Assembly: GCA_031763025.1 (NCBI GenBank)
Contig: JASSKH010000020.1
Coordinates: forward strand, 11,793,547 to 11,857,546
Length of the DNA: 64,000 bases
Source of the DNA: Macrocystis pyrifera
Lineage: Eukaryota > Sar > Phaeophyceae > Laminariales > Laminariaceae
Direction of reading: 5' to 3'
Below the pieces are notes generated by a model. That model made no database searches, was not told the origin of the DNA, and saw only the letters and a list, made by a program, of their open reading frames with translations. Below are positions 55,280 to 64,000 of the stretch, in pieces (the stretch's first letter is position 1; the number at the start of each line of letters is the position of its first letter). The position numbers and the translations under genes were made by a program.

Positions 55280-55835
55280 GACGTCGTGCTTCTTCCTCCT
55301 CATGCGTCACCGGGCCCCTCTGCCCCGACTGTTGCGCCAGGGGCAGCCTTGGGCCTGCATGACGTGCTGATGCTGCTGCTGCTGCTGCTGCTGCTGTTCC
55401 AGCTGCTGCCGCTCCTGGTGCTGCTGCTTTGCGTGGAATATGGTTTTGCTGCTAACCCCCGTGAGCATGGTAGATATGCAAGTCAACCCCTCCTAGTGTT
55501 GTGTCTCCGCATTAAAATTGAAATACGGACCCATCTGCTTCGGAAGCCGTACGACTACCGTCTCGCAATTGACATCTCGTGCCAGCGTAGTGTTTTTAAT
55601 ATACGTACCTGTACCCTACTGGACCAGGTGCTTGCTTCTGTGAGCTTGCTGCACCAACGTTGTCGCCGGCGCTTCGTACTGTCTCGATTACACCCAATCG
55701 ACTGCTGCCCGATTAATTGTTTTGTATGTATCTGCATACGGAATATACAGTACGGACGCCGAGCGTCTCGTACGTACGGCCTGCGCCAGCAAAATGGAAA
55801 AACCGTCCGAAGGTCGTATCTCGTGAACCACTGAG
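55280..55835. repeat. Duplicated CTG-rich unit, copy 1
   Basis: CACCGGGCCCCTCTGCCCCG, a (CTG)n run, CCATCTGCTTCGGAAGC, CGTCTCGCAATTGACAT and TACGGACGCCGAGCGTCTCG occur in the same order as in 59309-59870. Confidence 0.9.
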
Positions 55836-56188
55836 AATTGGGACTTGAAATTTCCAGGGCTTTTCTCGGGATTTTTCCCGTGTTGAAAATATCGCGGGAT
55901 TCCGCGGGCTACGGGATAATCCTGTGATCCTGTGGAATTTTGAAAATCTCGTTCCTGTCCAAACTGATCCCGTGGAATCGTTCGCTATCCTGATCCCGTC
56001 CCGTGATATTTTTTTTAATCTTGATGCACCGGTTTTTCCATTTTGCTGGCGCAGGCCGTACGTACGAGACGCTCGGCGTCCGTACTGTATATTCCGTATG
56101 CAGATACATACAAAACAATATAATCAGGCAGCAGTCGATTGGGTGTAATCGAGACAGTACGAAGCGCCGGCGACAACGTTGGTGCAGC
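55648..56188. repeat. Inverted repeat, 158-bp arms, 224-bp spacer
   Basis: 55648-55805 is nearly perfectly complemented by 56030-56188, through CGCCGGCG, the CAATCGACTGCTGCC block and ATACAGTACGGACGCCGAGC. The right arm is therefore an inverted copy of part of the CTG-rich unit. The spacer holds repeated (A/T)CCCGTG-type strings. Confidence 0.92.
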
Positions 56189-56194
56189 ACATAT

Positions 56195-56340
56195 AGAATA
56201 CGCGCGTTCGGTTTATCACAATAATTATAAAATTAGGTAAAAATGGAACATAGACGAGGCGTATTACGCAGCTTGCAAAGTTGAGTATCAACTATTTAAT
56301 CAGTCGAACTCACAGCTGACGTATTTCAAAATTTATAAAA
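56195..56340 (+). mobile_element. MITE family B, copy 3
   Basis: GAATACGCGCGTTCGGTTTA and the complete interior; the right terminus is lost. Confidence 0.85.
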
Positions 56341-56499
56341 TCTTGATCTCGTGGAAACTAGTCCCGTGACATTTGGGCGAATCCCGTGAAAGCTGTGCCC
56401 CGTCCCGTGTAAACCCTTTGAAATGATTTTCGCGCCCCGTCTGGGCACTGCTCGAGCGTGTACATGAGATAAAATAATAACGTCCAGCGGCAGTAGCAG

Positions 56500-56720
56500 C
56501 AGCAGAAGGCCTCGGGCGTGCGTGGTGTGCTGCTGCTGCTGCTGCTGATGATGGTGATGATGGTGATGATGATGATGATGCTGATGCTGCTGCTACCTCC
56601 GCAGCTCTGCCGCTGCTCTGATGCTGCTCTGCTGCTGATGCTACGTGCAGCTACTGTGTTGTTTTGCTGTTGCTGCTCACGTAGTCCCCTTCGAGGAATA
56701 TGTCGACCTAAGAAATATAT
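56500..56720. repeat. CTG/ATG-rich unit, copy 2 (partial)
   Basis: GGCCTCGGGCGTGCGTGGTG then (CTG)n/(ATG)n and a TGCTGCTCACGTAG end, as in 59140-59270. Confidence 0.8.
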
Positions 56721-56734
56721 CAGAAGAGGGTTGG

Positions 56735-56860
56735 ACAGGCCAAAAGGTAAGCCTGACGGGGCAAAGATAGGCCGTCAACCAAACTCTTTGGCCACGAGAT
56801 GTTGATAAATCAATTATCGACCACTCAACTGGTCTTGCGCACAGCTGACCTATTTGAAAT
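56735..56860. repeat. Dispersed repeat D, inverted copy
   Basis: AGGGTTGGACAGGCC, CTGACGGGGCAAAGAT and TATCGACCACTCAA are the complement of blocks in 54130-54515. Confidence 0.7.
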
Positions 56861-56904
56861 GCTTCTGTCGAAATCCAGCAACAGCACACCCGGTCAGCCG
56901 CAGT

Positions 56905-57035
56905 CAGGGCAAGTCACGCTCTCACGCTTGCCACTCGTCAAAGTTTTACGCAAGAAGTTCCTACCAGCACGAGCACGCACTCGGTGAGACTCGATCCCAC
57001 AACTTGACTTTAGTGGGGACGAGATTCGCCAACTA
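56905..57035 (-). mobile_element. tRNA-derived SINE, truncated copy
   Basis: The complement reads GTGGGATCGAGTCTCACCGA (B-box-like), GTGCGTGCTCG, then AACTTCTTGCGTAAAA, matching the head and early body of the SINE at 45531. The A-box part is diverged and the rest of the body is missing. Confidence 0.7.
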
Positions 57036-57044
57036 CTAGTAATT

Positions 57045-57300
57045 GGTGGTAATGAGGCGCGACCTCAGCAATACCTGCAGTAGTCATATCTGCGATGCAT
57101 CATGCACAAAACATTTATTTGATTTGTGCTGAACCAACACGAACGAACATCTACTGCTGCTGCTGCTGTACCTACTACCTATACGCCGTCGTTGGTGAAT
57201 CTCATAACCGTAAATATTCTTGGCATCATATCCTGCTCTTGAAAAACACAGACAGCACAGCAGTACGGACACACCTGAAACAAATACCAGGTACTGGATT
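57045..57300. repeat. Dispersed module G, copy 1
   Basis: ACTAGTAATTGGTGGTAATG through to AATACCAGGTACTGG is near-identical to 60109-60360. A shorter relative lies at 62850-62940. In all copies the complement contains a (T)CAAGAGCAG step and codons for AKN(I/M)Y..EIHQ. Confidence 0.9.
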
Positions 57301-57424
57301 TTGTCGTGTGTATCCTGGTATTTCCACCTCGAAATCCGGCATAGTAATTTGAAGACGAAAAATATGTACTACTGCTGTGTGACCACGGAACTGGCCGTCG
57401 ACGGGTGGAAAGAACAAGACGACA

Positions 57425-57887
57425 AATAGACACACACCTGATATTTTTCCGTTTTTCCAACAGCAAGTGTTTTCTGGTTGAAAATTCGGCATAATTAATT
57501 TGAACACGAAAAATCTGCATCTGAAAATATTTGTCCAACAGAAGACGCTTCTTTCTCGTAGCAGGTGCCACCACTACTTGCTTGTACTGATGTACGACAT
57601 CTACATACAGCAGCTGTGTTTCTCCAGCAACAAAAACAGCAGCATCAGCAGTAGCAGTGGGACGCACGAGGCCAGGGTCAGCGTCGATGTACGCTCGGCG
57701 GCTCGGCTTGTCAATCTAACCCTTGAACCCTTTGTACACATCTACAGCAGCAGAAGTGTTTCTCCAGCAACAAAACAGCAGCAGCACTAGCAGTAGGACA
57801 CACGACGCCAGGGTCAGCGTCGCTGTACGCTCGGCGTGTCAATCTAACCCCTTGAACCCTTTGTACACGTACTCGATTTTGTCCTGT
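57425..57887. repeat. Segmental duplication H, copy 1
   Basis: Near-identical to 63530-64000: TTGAACACGAAAAATCTGCA, CGTAGCAGGTGCCACCACTA, (CAG)n runs and CTTGAACCCTTTGTACAC twice. Confidence 0.92.
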
Positions 57888-57911
57888 GTTGGTTTTGAAC
57901 TCGAAATTCGG

Positions 57912-58473
57912 CATAATAATTTCAAGACGAAAAATCTGCACTCGACGTGCTCTGTCCAAGAGAGAACTTCTCGTAGCAGGTAGCAGGTGCCACCGCTACT
58001 ACTGATGATGTACGACATCTACAGCAGAGCTTCTCCAGCAGCAAAACAGCAGCAGCAGTAGGACACACGAGGCCAGGTCAGCGTCGCTGTACGCTCGGCT
58101 TGTGTGTGAACCCTTTGTACATGTGTTTCCTGGTCCCGAACTCATAATTTGAAGACGAAAAATCTACAATCTGACGTGTGTCCAGCAGAGCGCAAAATAA
58201 TTTCAAGACGAAAAATCTGCACTCGACGTGCTCTGTCCAAGAGAGAACTTCGCGTAGCAGGTAGCAGGTGCCACCGCTACTACAGATGATGTACGACATC
58301 TACAGCAGAGCTTCTCCAGCAGCAAAACAGCAGCAGCAGCAGGACACACGAGGCCAGGTCAGCGTCGCTGTACGCTCGGATTGTGTGTGAACCCTTCGTA
58401 CATGTGTTTCCTGGTCCCGAACTCATAATTTGTAAGACGAAAAATCTACAATCTGACGTGTGTCCAGCAGAGC
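57912..58473. repeat. Tandem duplication, 281-bp unit
   Basis: 57912-58192 and 58193-58473 are nearly identical: TTTCAAGACGAAAAATCTGC, AGAGAGAACTTC, CTACAGCAGAGCTTCTCCAG, GACACACGAGGCCAGGTCAG. It is clearly related to unit H next to it. Confidence 0.93.
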
Positions 58474-59084
58474 TTCTTCTAGCAGTGCCACCACTACTAC
58501 TACTGCTGTACAACAACTATTATACAGCAGATACTCTCCTGCTTCTCAGTCCCCTCATCAGCAGGAGGGTGGGCCTGCAGCATGTCTCGGGGACATGACC
58601 CGAACGCTCGTTGCTGTGGACAGGCACAGTCTGCCTACCTACGAGTACTCCTAGAGCTAGCTGGGTTTCAAAATATAATGTGTTGTTGGTTCTGTGTTTT
58701 TTCAACATGGCCCAGCACCAACATGTGCCTACACATGTTGCCACACCTAACTCGAACTGCTGTGAACGACTTACCACCGCACCAGCACCAGGAGGTCTGT
58801 TTTGTGTGTGCGCGTCCACAGAGCCCGCCGGGACTGGAATTGGTGCGGTGTGCGTCGAGGGCGGTGGTCAAACGTTGCCCAAAAAAATGTTGAATCACAC
58901 ACACATACACGCCTCACCACACACACACACACATACAGAGAAACTCAAAACAAGGCACCCCACGCTCGTATCCGAGCCGCTATAAAGAGGCTTTTTTTTT
59001 CTTGGAAAATTCCAAGAAAAAAAAGGCTCGCCCGCTTTTAGCGCGCTTCGCGCGCCTCATTACAAAGTGACTTCATCGGGGACG
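58474..59084. other. No gene; CA repeat and small hairpin
   Basis: A CACACA microsatellite is at 58895-58940. At 58991-59024, TTTTTCTTGGAA and TTCCAAGAAAAA can pair with a 2-nt loop. Open frames lack motifs. Confidence 0.5.
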
Positions 59085-59870
59085 CCATGATAACTTTCCT
59101 CGTCGTAACCCACTGTGCTCTTTTGCCTCGACTGCTGTGCCGCGGGCGGCCTCGGGCGTGCGTGGTGTGCTACTGCTGCAGCTACTACCGCTACTCTGCT
59201 GCTGTTCTGCTGTTGCTACTGCTAGGGGGAGCTGTGTGTTGTCCTGCTGTTGCTGCTGCTGCTCACGTAGGCCCCCTCACGGAGTAGGTCGGCCTGAGAT
59301 ATATTATTATGCCTTTCCTGCTCGTGCACCACCGGGCTCTTCTACCCCGACTCTTGTGCCAGAGGCAGCCTCGGGCGTGCACGATGTGCTACTGCTGCTG
59401 CTGCCGCTGTTCATCCGCTGTGCTACTGCTATGTATGTCCTGCTGCTGCTGTTCTGTTCTGCTGCTAGTGCTGCTGCTTTGTATGCGATATGTTTTGGCT
59501 GCTGAGCGCCGTGTAAGCATGGTTATTGTGCAGTCAACTCCTCTCGGTGATGTATCTCCGCATCTGAAAGCTAAAATACGGATCCATCTGCTTTGGAAGC
59601 TGTAAGCGTACCGTCTCGCAATTGACATTTATAAGGCGTCACGGAGGAGGTCTCGTGCCAGCGTAATTTTCGTATGATATGTACCTGTACGCTATGCTGC
59701 TGCTGCTTGCTACTGCTCAACTTCCTGCACCAACGTAATCGCCGGCGTTCCGTACTGTCGATTACCTCGATCGACTACTGCTCAACGAATTATTTGGCAC
59801 TTATCGGTACAGGAAATATACAGTACGGACGCCGAGCGTCTCGTACGTCGTACTTTGTAGTGCTGCTTGC
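59085..59870. repeat. Duplicated CTG-rich unit, copies 3 and 4
   Basis: 59085-59300 and 59309-59870 both start with TTTCCT(C/G)(G/C)TCGT and CACCGGGCT / CCACTGTGCT-like blocks, then (CTG)n. The second is collinear with 55280-55835. Confidence 0.88.
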
Positions 59871-60108
59871 TTCCGTATAAGAACGAGTAATGCGTTGTTT
59901 TGCCGTATGGCGGATGGTAATGTTTGTTTTTCGCGTGTTTGCAGCGTTTTCTGTCTCTTCACTCAAAATAGTTTTTTTCAATGCACCCCTTGGCAGTACT
60001 GTCGCACTAACAGCCTCGAGTTGCACACCGGTACGCCCATAGCCATTACGGGCATGCGCGGAGCCGCAGGTGGGTGCCAGCCCGCCGCGGCGAAGCCCCC
60101 CTTTTATA

Positions 60109-60392
60109 CTAGTAATTGGTGGTAATGAGGCGCGACCTCAGCAATACCTGCAGTAGTCATATCTGCGATGCATCATGCACAACATTTGTGCTGAACCAAC
60201 ACGAACGAACATCTACTGCTGCTGCTGTACCTACTACCTATATGCCGTCGTTGGTGAATCTCATAACCGTAAATATTCTTGGCATCATATATATCCTGCT
60301 CTTGAAAAACACAGACAGCACAGCAGTACGGACACACCTGTAACAAATACCAGGCACTGGATTTGTTCTCCCCGAATCCGGAAATAAATAAT
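60109..60392. repeat. Dispersed module G, copy 2, plus CCGAATCCGG motif
   Basis: Near-identical to 57045-57300, followed by TTTGTTCTCCCCGAATCCGG at 60362, which recurs at 62.1-62.6 kb. Confidence 0.9.
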
Positions 60393-60402
60393 AAGCTAGC
60401 TA

Positions 60403-61161
60403 TTAGGGCCATTCCTAACGAACCGAAAAAAAATCACGATTCGTGATTTTTAGGCATGCCAAAAGATCACGATCCGTGACATTTCAGTTCTAACGAAAAA
60501 AGCCGAAAAACGTCGCGTTTCGTGATATTTTCAAATAGTTAAAGTTCTGATATTTCAAACCCAACGTTTTATGGGGGGGTGGAGCAAACTCTCGAGAGTG
60601 GGGCACGGCCAGGCCGGGATGGGCCGTCCGCATCTGGCCCAGCCCGTGACATACTCGAATCACGGGCCGAAGCCTGACCCAGCCTGCGAGGTTCCAACTT
60701 CACCGGCCGTCGGCCAAGCTCGTTTCGCGAGATTCCATCTCGCAGGCCGTCTGCCCCGCCTGGCCTGTGACATCCTCAGGTCATTTTCGCTTTTGTCTTC
60801 CAGCAGTGGCTCCTCCTCCTGGAAATTTCGAGGCCACAACCTCCTCGTTAGCCCGCGCCCAGCGGTATCTTTGGGCAGCCGCCCGTTGTCCACAAGCGGC
60901 GTACGAAGCAGAGTCTGCCATGCCCCTATGCCGACCATCGGATACCGTTGGTGCACGTGGGTTGCGTAGTGCCTTGATCAGGCGTATTTTGAGACACGAC
61001 AAATGTCACGAATCGTGATTTTGTTTTTTTTAGGGAAAAGCTAAAAAAATTGGTGTCATGAATCGTGATTTTTTTTGTCGTGAATCACGACAAAAAAATC
61101 ACGATTCACGACAAAAATATCACGAATCGTGATTTTTTTTGTTCGTTAGGAGTGGCCCTTA
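60403..61161. mobile_element. Non-autonomous Harbinger/Tourist-like element
   Basis: Terminal inverted repeats GGGCCATTCCTAACGAAC and GTTCGTTAGGAGTGGCCC are flanked by TTA on both sides, the 3-bp TWA target duplication typical of PIF/Harbinger elements. The termini carry many TCACGAATCGTGA-type palindromes. The GC-rich interior (60570-61000) has open frames on both strands, none with transposase motifs. The class is inferred from the target site. Confidence 0.75.
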
Positions 61162-61369
61162 TACGTTCAAAAACGCAAGGTGAATGAATGTACTTGTGGC
61201 ACAAAAAAAAAAAAGTCACAAATGGAAAAAAAAAAGCGCACACACACTAGACACATATAAAACTCGAGAATATCGCGATATTTGACCTTTAGAGCCAAAT
61301 TATGTGCCTGACGAGTTTTTATACGGACGTCGGGTGTAGGCGATATTTTCGCTATACGTGGTCCGCAAC

Positions 61370-61417
61370 ACACAAATATATGCTTGGGGTATTTTTACCC
61401 CAAGCATATATTTGTGT
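61370..61417. other. Perfect 22-bp stem hairpin with TTTT loop
   Basis: ACACAAATATATGCTTGGGG(TA) at 61370-61391, loop TTTT, exact complement at 61396-61417. Could be a foldback element, a small-RNA precursor or a cruciform. Confidence 0.9.
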
Positions 61418-61519
61418 TCTCTTTTTTGTTGGTAGAGCCGAATTTTGTAGACAAGATTGGACACACCTCAGACATAGCCTGTCTCCTGTACTCGGTCATC
61501 CGATCATCACGACGCCGCC

Positions 61520-61831
61520 ATGAGCAACAATAGCGGCGGTGGACGCGACGACTTGGTTGAATGCATAGGGCAGACAGGTTCTCCCGTGGTCGGGGACGGG
61601 CGGATGCCCGGGATGCCCGGTTTTAGCGACACCAGTCCAGAATCCAGTGTTCCGGCTAGGCGTCTCGACGATGGAGTCGCCCCAAATCCATGCCCCCAAC
61701 AAGCCGTGCCACCCACCCTATCCGGCAACAAGCGGGTAGCGGTCGGCGCGCCGGATGCCCGGACAGGAGGAGGAGCCGCTTGGCGGCCACTTCATGTCGG
61801 CGCCATCGCCGTAACATGGGTTCTGGTGTGA
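61520..61831 (+). CDS. Candidate small protein or first exon, unidentified
   Basis: 103-codon frame with a favourable start context (GCCGCCATGAGC). Gly/Pro/Ser-rich with MSNNSGGGRDDLVEC, VVGDGRMPGMPGFSD, a basic-charged middle and a hydrophobic end (GAIAVTWVLV). The opposite strand is also open (61496-61731), which weakens the case. A GT follows at several places, so it could be a first exon. Not recognised. Confidence 0.3.
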   Translation: MSNNSGGGRDDLVECIGQTGSPVVGDGRMPGMPGFSDTSPESSVPARRLDDGVAPNPCPQQAVPPTLSGNKRVAVGAPDARTGGGAAWRPLHVGAIAVTWVLV

Positions 61832-62146
61832 ACTCTACCTACCACAGCAGCAGCAGCAGCAGCCACGTCCTCTAGCCCATGTGATGTACATACGTGCTTG
61901 ACTTGCTGGAGGATGACGTGGACTGTCACCTAATTAATCAGACTCTTCATAATACACCCTAGTTTTATATCTCAGGTGCTTCTGGCAAAAAAGGCGATAT
62001 TGAGTTTTATATCGAGGGATTTGCCAATACGGAAATCGCGATATTGAATTTGACGTAAAGATTCGAAATATCGCCCTCTCTTGAGTTTTATATATGTCTA
62101 CTCACAACTTTTATTGAAATAGTTTTTTGTCGTGTGTATCCTGGTA
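61832..62146. other. No gene; CAG run and GATATT-rich DNA
   Basis: A short CAG run is at 61844-61862. GCGATATTGAGTTTTATATC-like strings repeat at 62000-62095 and loosely at 61270-61350. Confidence 0.5.
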
Positions 62147-62640
62147 TTTGTTCTCCCCGAATCCGGAAAATAAATAAATAATTCCTTTCTAGTTGGTCGT
62201 ACTTTTCAAAAAGATGTTTCTACGTTTCAATTTCTTGTTCTCCCCGAATCCGGAAAATAAATTATACCAGTACCTGGTATGTTCACTCTGCAGTCGCAGC
62301 TGGAAAAAAAAAAAGAAAAGGACAAAGGAACATTTGTTCTCCCCGAATCCGGAAAATAAATAATTATTTTATATAGCCTGTTTCTTGATATTAGTTGTCG
62401 TCTGTAATGCTGTAAGAGCCCCTAAAAGCAGACTTAGAAAATGCCCCCCAATATGCTGGCCCTCGAAGGGACTTGGAAATCAAACGGGAAACGAACGCGA
62501 AATTGAACAAAGCGCAGGCTGCTAAGAAGACGCACATAGCTAACGATTTGTTCTCCCCGAATCCGGAAAATAAATAATATGTTCACTCTGCACTCGCAGC
62601 TGGAAGAAAAAGAAAAGGACAAAGGAACAAGGAAAATTTC
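62147..62640. repeat. Four copies of the CCGAATCCGGAAAATAAAT motif
   Basis: TTGTTCTCCCCGAATCCGGA with AAATAAAT following at 62147, 62234, 62333 and 62547. The segment GTTCACTCTGCA(G/C)TCGCAGC then AAAGGACAAAGGAAC is also duplicated (62281, 62581). Confidence 0.9.
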
Positions 62641-62849
62641 GAATAAGAATGCCCCATGTTTCTCAAACACCTGAATGTAATGTGGCCAGTACCATTTCGC
62701 GCACTGAAACAGCAGATCGACACGTGAGGGCCGGGGTACACAAGACAGTCGAAAGTTGGTTTACAGCAGTTCCCACGTGACATACACACCAAGACACCGG
62801 AAATTTTTAATACTCCCTGTAAATGTTGCAGCAGGCCTTGACGTACAAG

Positions 62850-63140
62850 TACGTGTTTTTGGTGAATCTCACTATCGTACATGTTCTTGGCCTCTTCTGC
62901 TCTTGATATACGAAAAACACAGCAAGCACACACCTGTAAAATAGCAGAAGGTGGTCCAACAGCACAGGAGGTGATCGAAATCCGGCATAATAATTTGAAG
63001 ACGAAAAATATGTACTACTGCTGTGTGACCACAGAAGTTATTACTTGTAGTCGTATCGTATCTCTCGGGAATTCAAGAATCGGCACAGACACTGACTGGT
63101 TGTGCTGGATGTCGACGGGTGGAAAGAACAAGACGACTAT
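62850..63140. repeat. Dispersed module G and related block, copy 3
   Basis: GGTGAATCTCACTATCGTAC then CTCTTGATATACGAAAAACA resemble module G. 62976-63020 matches 57331-57371 and 63100-63140 matches 57396-57425 (GTCGACGGGTGGAAAGAACA). Confidence 0.8.
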
Positions 63141-63529
63141 CGAGTAACGACTATGATGGCTACTGACAAGTATCATCCTTAATACCTCCTCCCGTTAAGC
63201 ATACACTTTCTTACTCTGCGTTACATGCTAAAATTTCTCCAAAAGAAACACATGCAACATCAAGTGGTGATGTTGCTATTGGGAACAAACACTATGTACC
63301 ATGATGTACCTACCGCATGAGATCCAAGGAGTGGATTCAACACGTACAGGACAACAAAATAACCGAACATAGAATCGTTCTGTTCTTCTATACTGTTGTA
63401 ACACCTGCTTGTATGAGATGGGTGTGTACCTAAATTATGGTTGCTACAGGAGTACCTGGTAGCCTTGTGTTATGCAGCAGCGACTAGATGATACTGGCTT
63501 CTGCTGTAATAGGTGTCATCCCTAATAAA
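63141..63529. other. No gene recognised
   Basis: Nothing assigned. Confidence 0.4.
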
Positions 63530-64000
63530 ATAGACACACACCTGATATATATTTTATCTTTTTCTGTTTTTCCAACAGCAAGTGTTTTCTGGTTGAAATT
63601 CGGCATAATTAATTTGAACACGAAAAATCTGCATCTGAAAATATTTGTCCAACAGAAGGCGCTTCTTTCTCGTAGCAGGTGCCACCACTACTTGCTTGTA
63701 CTGATGTACGACATCTATATACAGCAGCAGTGTTTCTCCAGCAACAAAAAAACAGCAGCAGCAGCAGCAGTAGCAGTGGGACGCACGAGGCCAGGGTCAG
63801 CGTCGCTGTACGCTCGGCGGCTCGGCTTGTCAATTTAACCCTTGAACCCTTTGTACACATCTACAGCAGCAGCAGTGTTTCTCCAGCAACAAAACAGCAG
63901 CAGCAGTAGCAGTAGTAGGACACACGACGCCAGGGTCAGCGTCGCTGTACGCTCGGCTTGTCAATCTCACCCCTTGAACCCTTTGTACACGTAGTCGATT
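63530..64000. repeat. Segmental duplication H, copy 2 (runs off window)
   Basis: Near-identical to 57425-57887 with a slightly longer (CAG)n run at 63753. Continues to the window end. Confidence 0.92.

Noticed and set aside
58610..58985. 124-codon plus frame
   Set aside because: Overlaps open frames in other phases and a CA microsatellite; no motif.
57344..63631. Regularly recurring short module considered as a CRISPR-like array
   Set aside because: Spacing is irregular, spacers are themselves repeated, and the context is eukaryotic.

Overview
The window looks like nuclear DNA from a brown alga, most likely an Ectocarpus-like species. This is inferred from gene style and repeat content; no search was run. 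Pointers are leucine-rich-repeat (LRR) units each carried on its own 72-bp exon, LINE C-terminal remnants of the kind common in brown algal genomes, TTAGGG-type telomere-like tracts, trinucleotide (CAG/CTG) richness and long repeat-filled introns. No rRNA, stand-alone tRNA, CRISPR array or prokaryote-type operon was seen. Most long open frames are chance or repeat-driven.

Layout. 0.1-1.3 kb: mosaic CAG-rich tandem repeat. 1.6-2.2 kb: a probable minus-strand coding exon with Cys pairs. 2.3-4.6 kb: LINE remnant and palindromic miniature elements. 5-10 kb: tandem and segmental duplications, no convincing gene. 10.8-14 kb: tRNA-derived SINE, telomere-like satellite and a decayed Ty1/copia element. 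15.5-19.1 kb: minisatellites and a decayed LINE with its reverse-transcriptase core.

20.9-39.1 kb is the main gene region: a minus-strand, multi-exon LRR protein. A membrane domain exon (38450-39099) is followed by a linker exon (37266-37518), an odd 57-bp exon (36417-36473) and nine exons of exactly 72 bp. All nine 72-bp exons begin and end in phase 1, so any of them can be lost, gained, duplicated or skipped without changing the frame. One (30764-30835) is broken by an in-frame stop and two offsetting indels. The introns hold miniature transposons and GATC-rich microsatellites.

39.5-54 kb: repeat-rich intergenic DNA with three miniature-element families, two more SINE copies, a 5'-truncated LINE with a 266-codon open frame and an inverted repeat enclosing telomere-like repeats. 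54-64 kb: a mosaic of duplicated modules (CTG-rich units, a 158-bp-arm inverted repeat, tandem 281-bp units), a Harbinger-like non-autonomous transposon and a perfect 22-bp-stem hairpin.

The most interesting item is the modular LRR gene. It fits the known brown algal theme of LRR receptors diversified by exon shuffling, here joined to an N-terminal membrane domain with an EDLPQL motif. The repeats placed near the LRR exons could serve as recombination substrates; that is inference.
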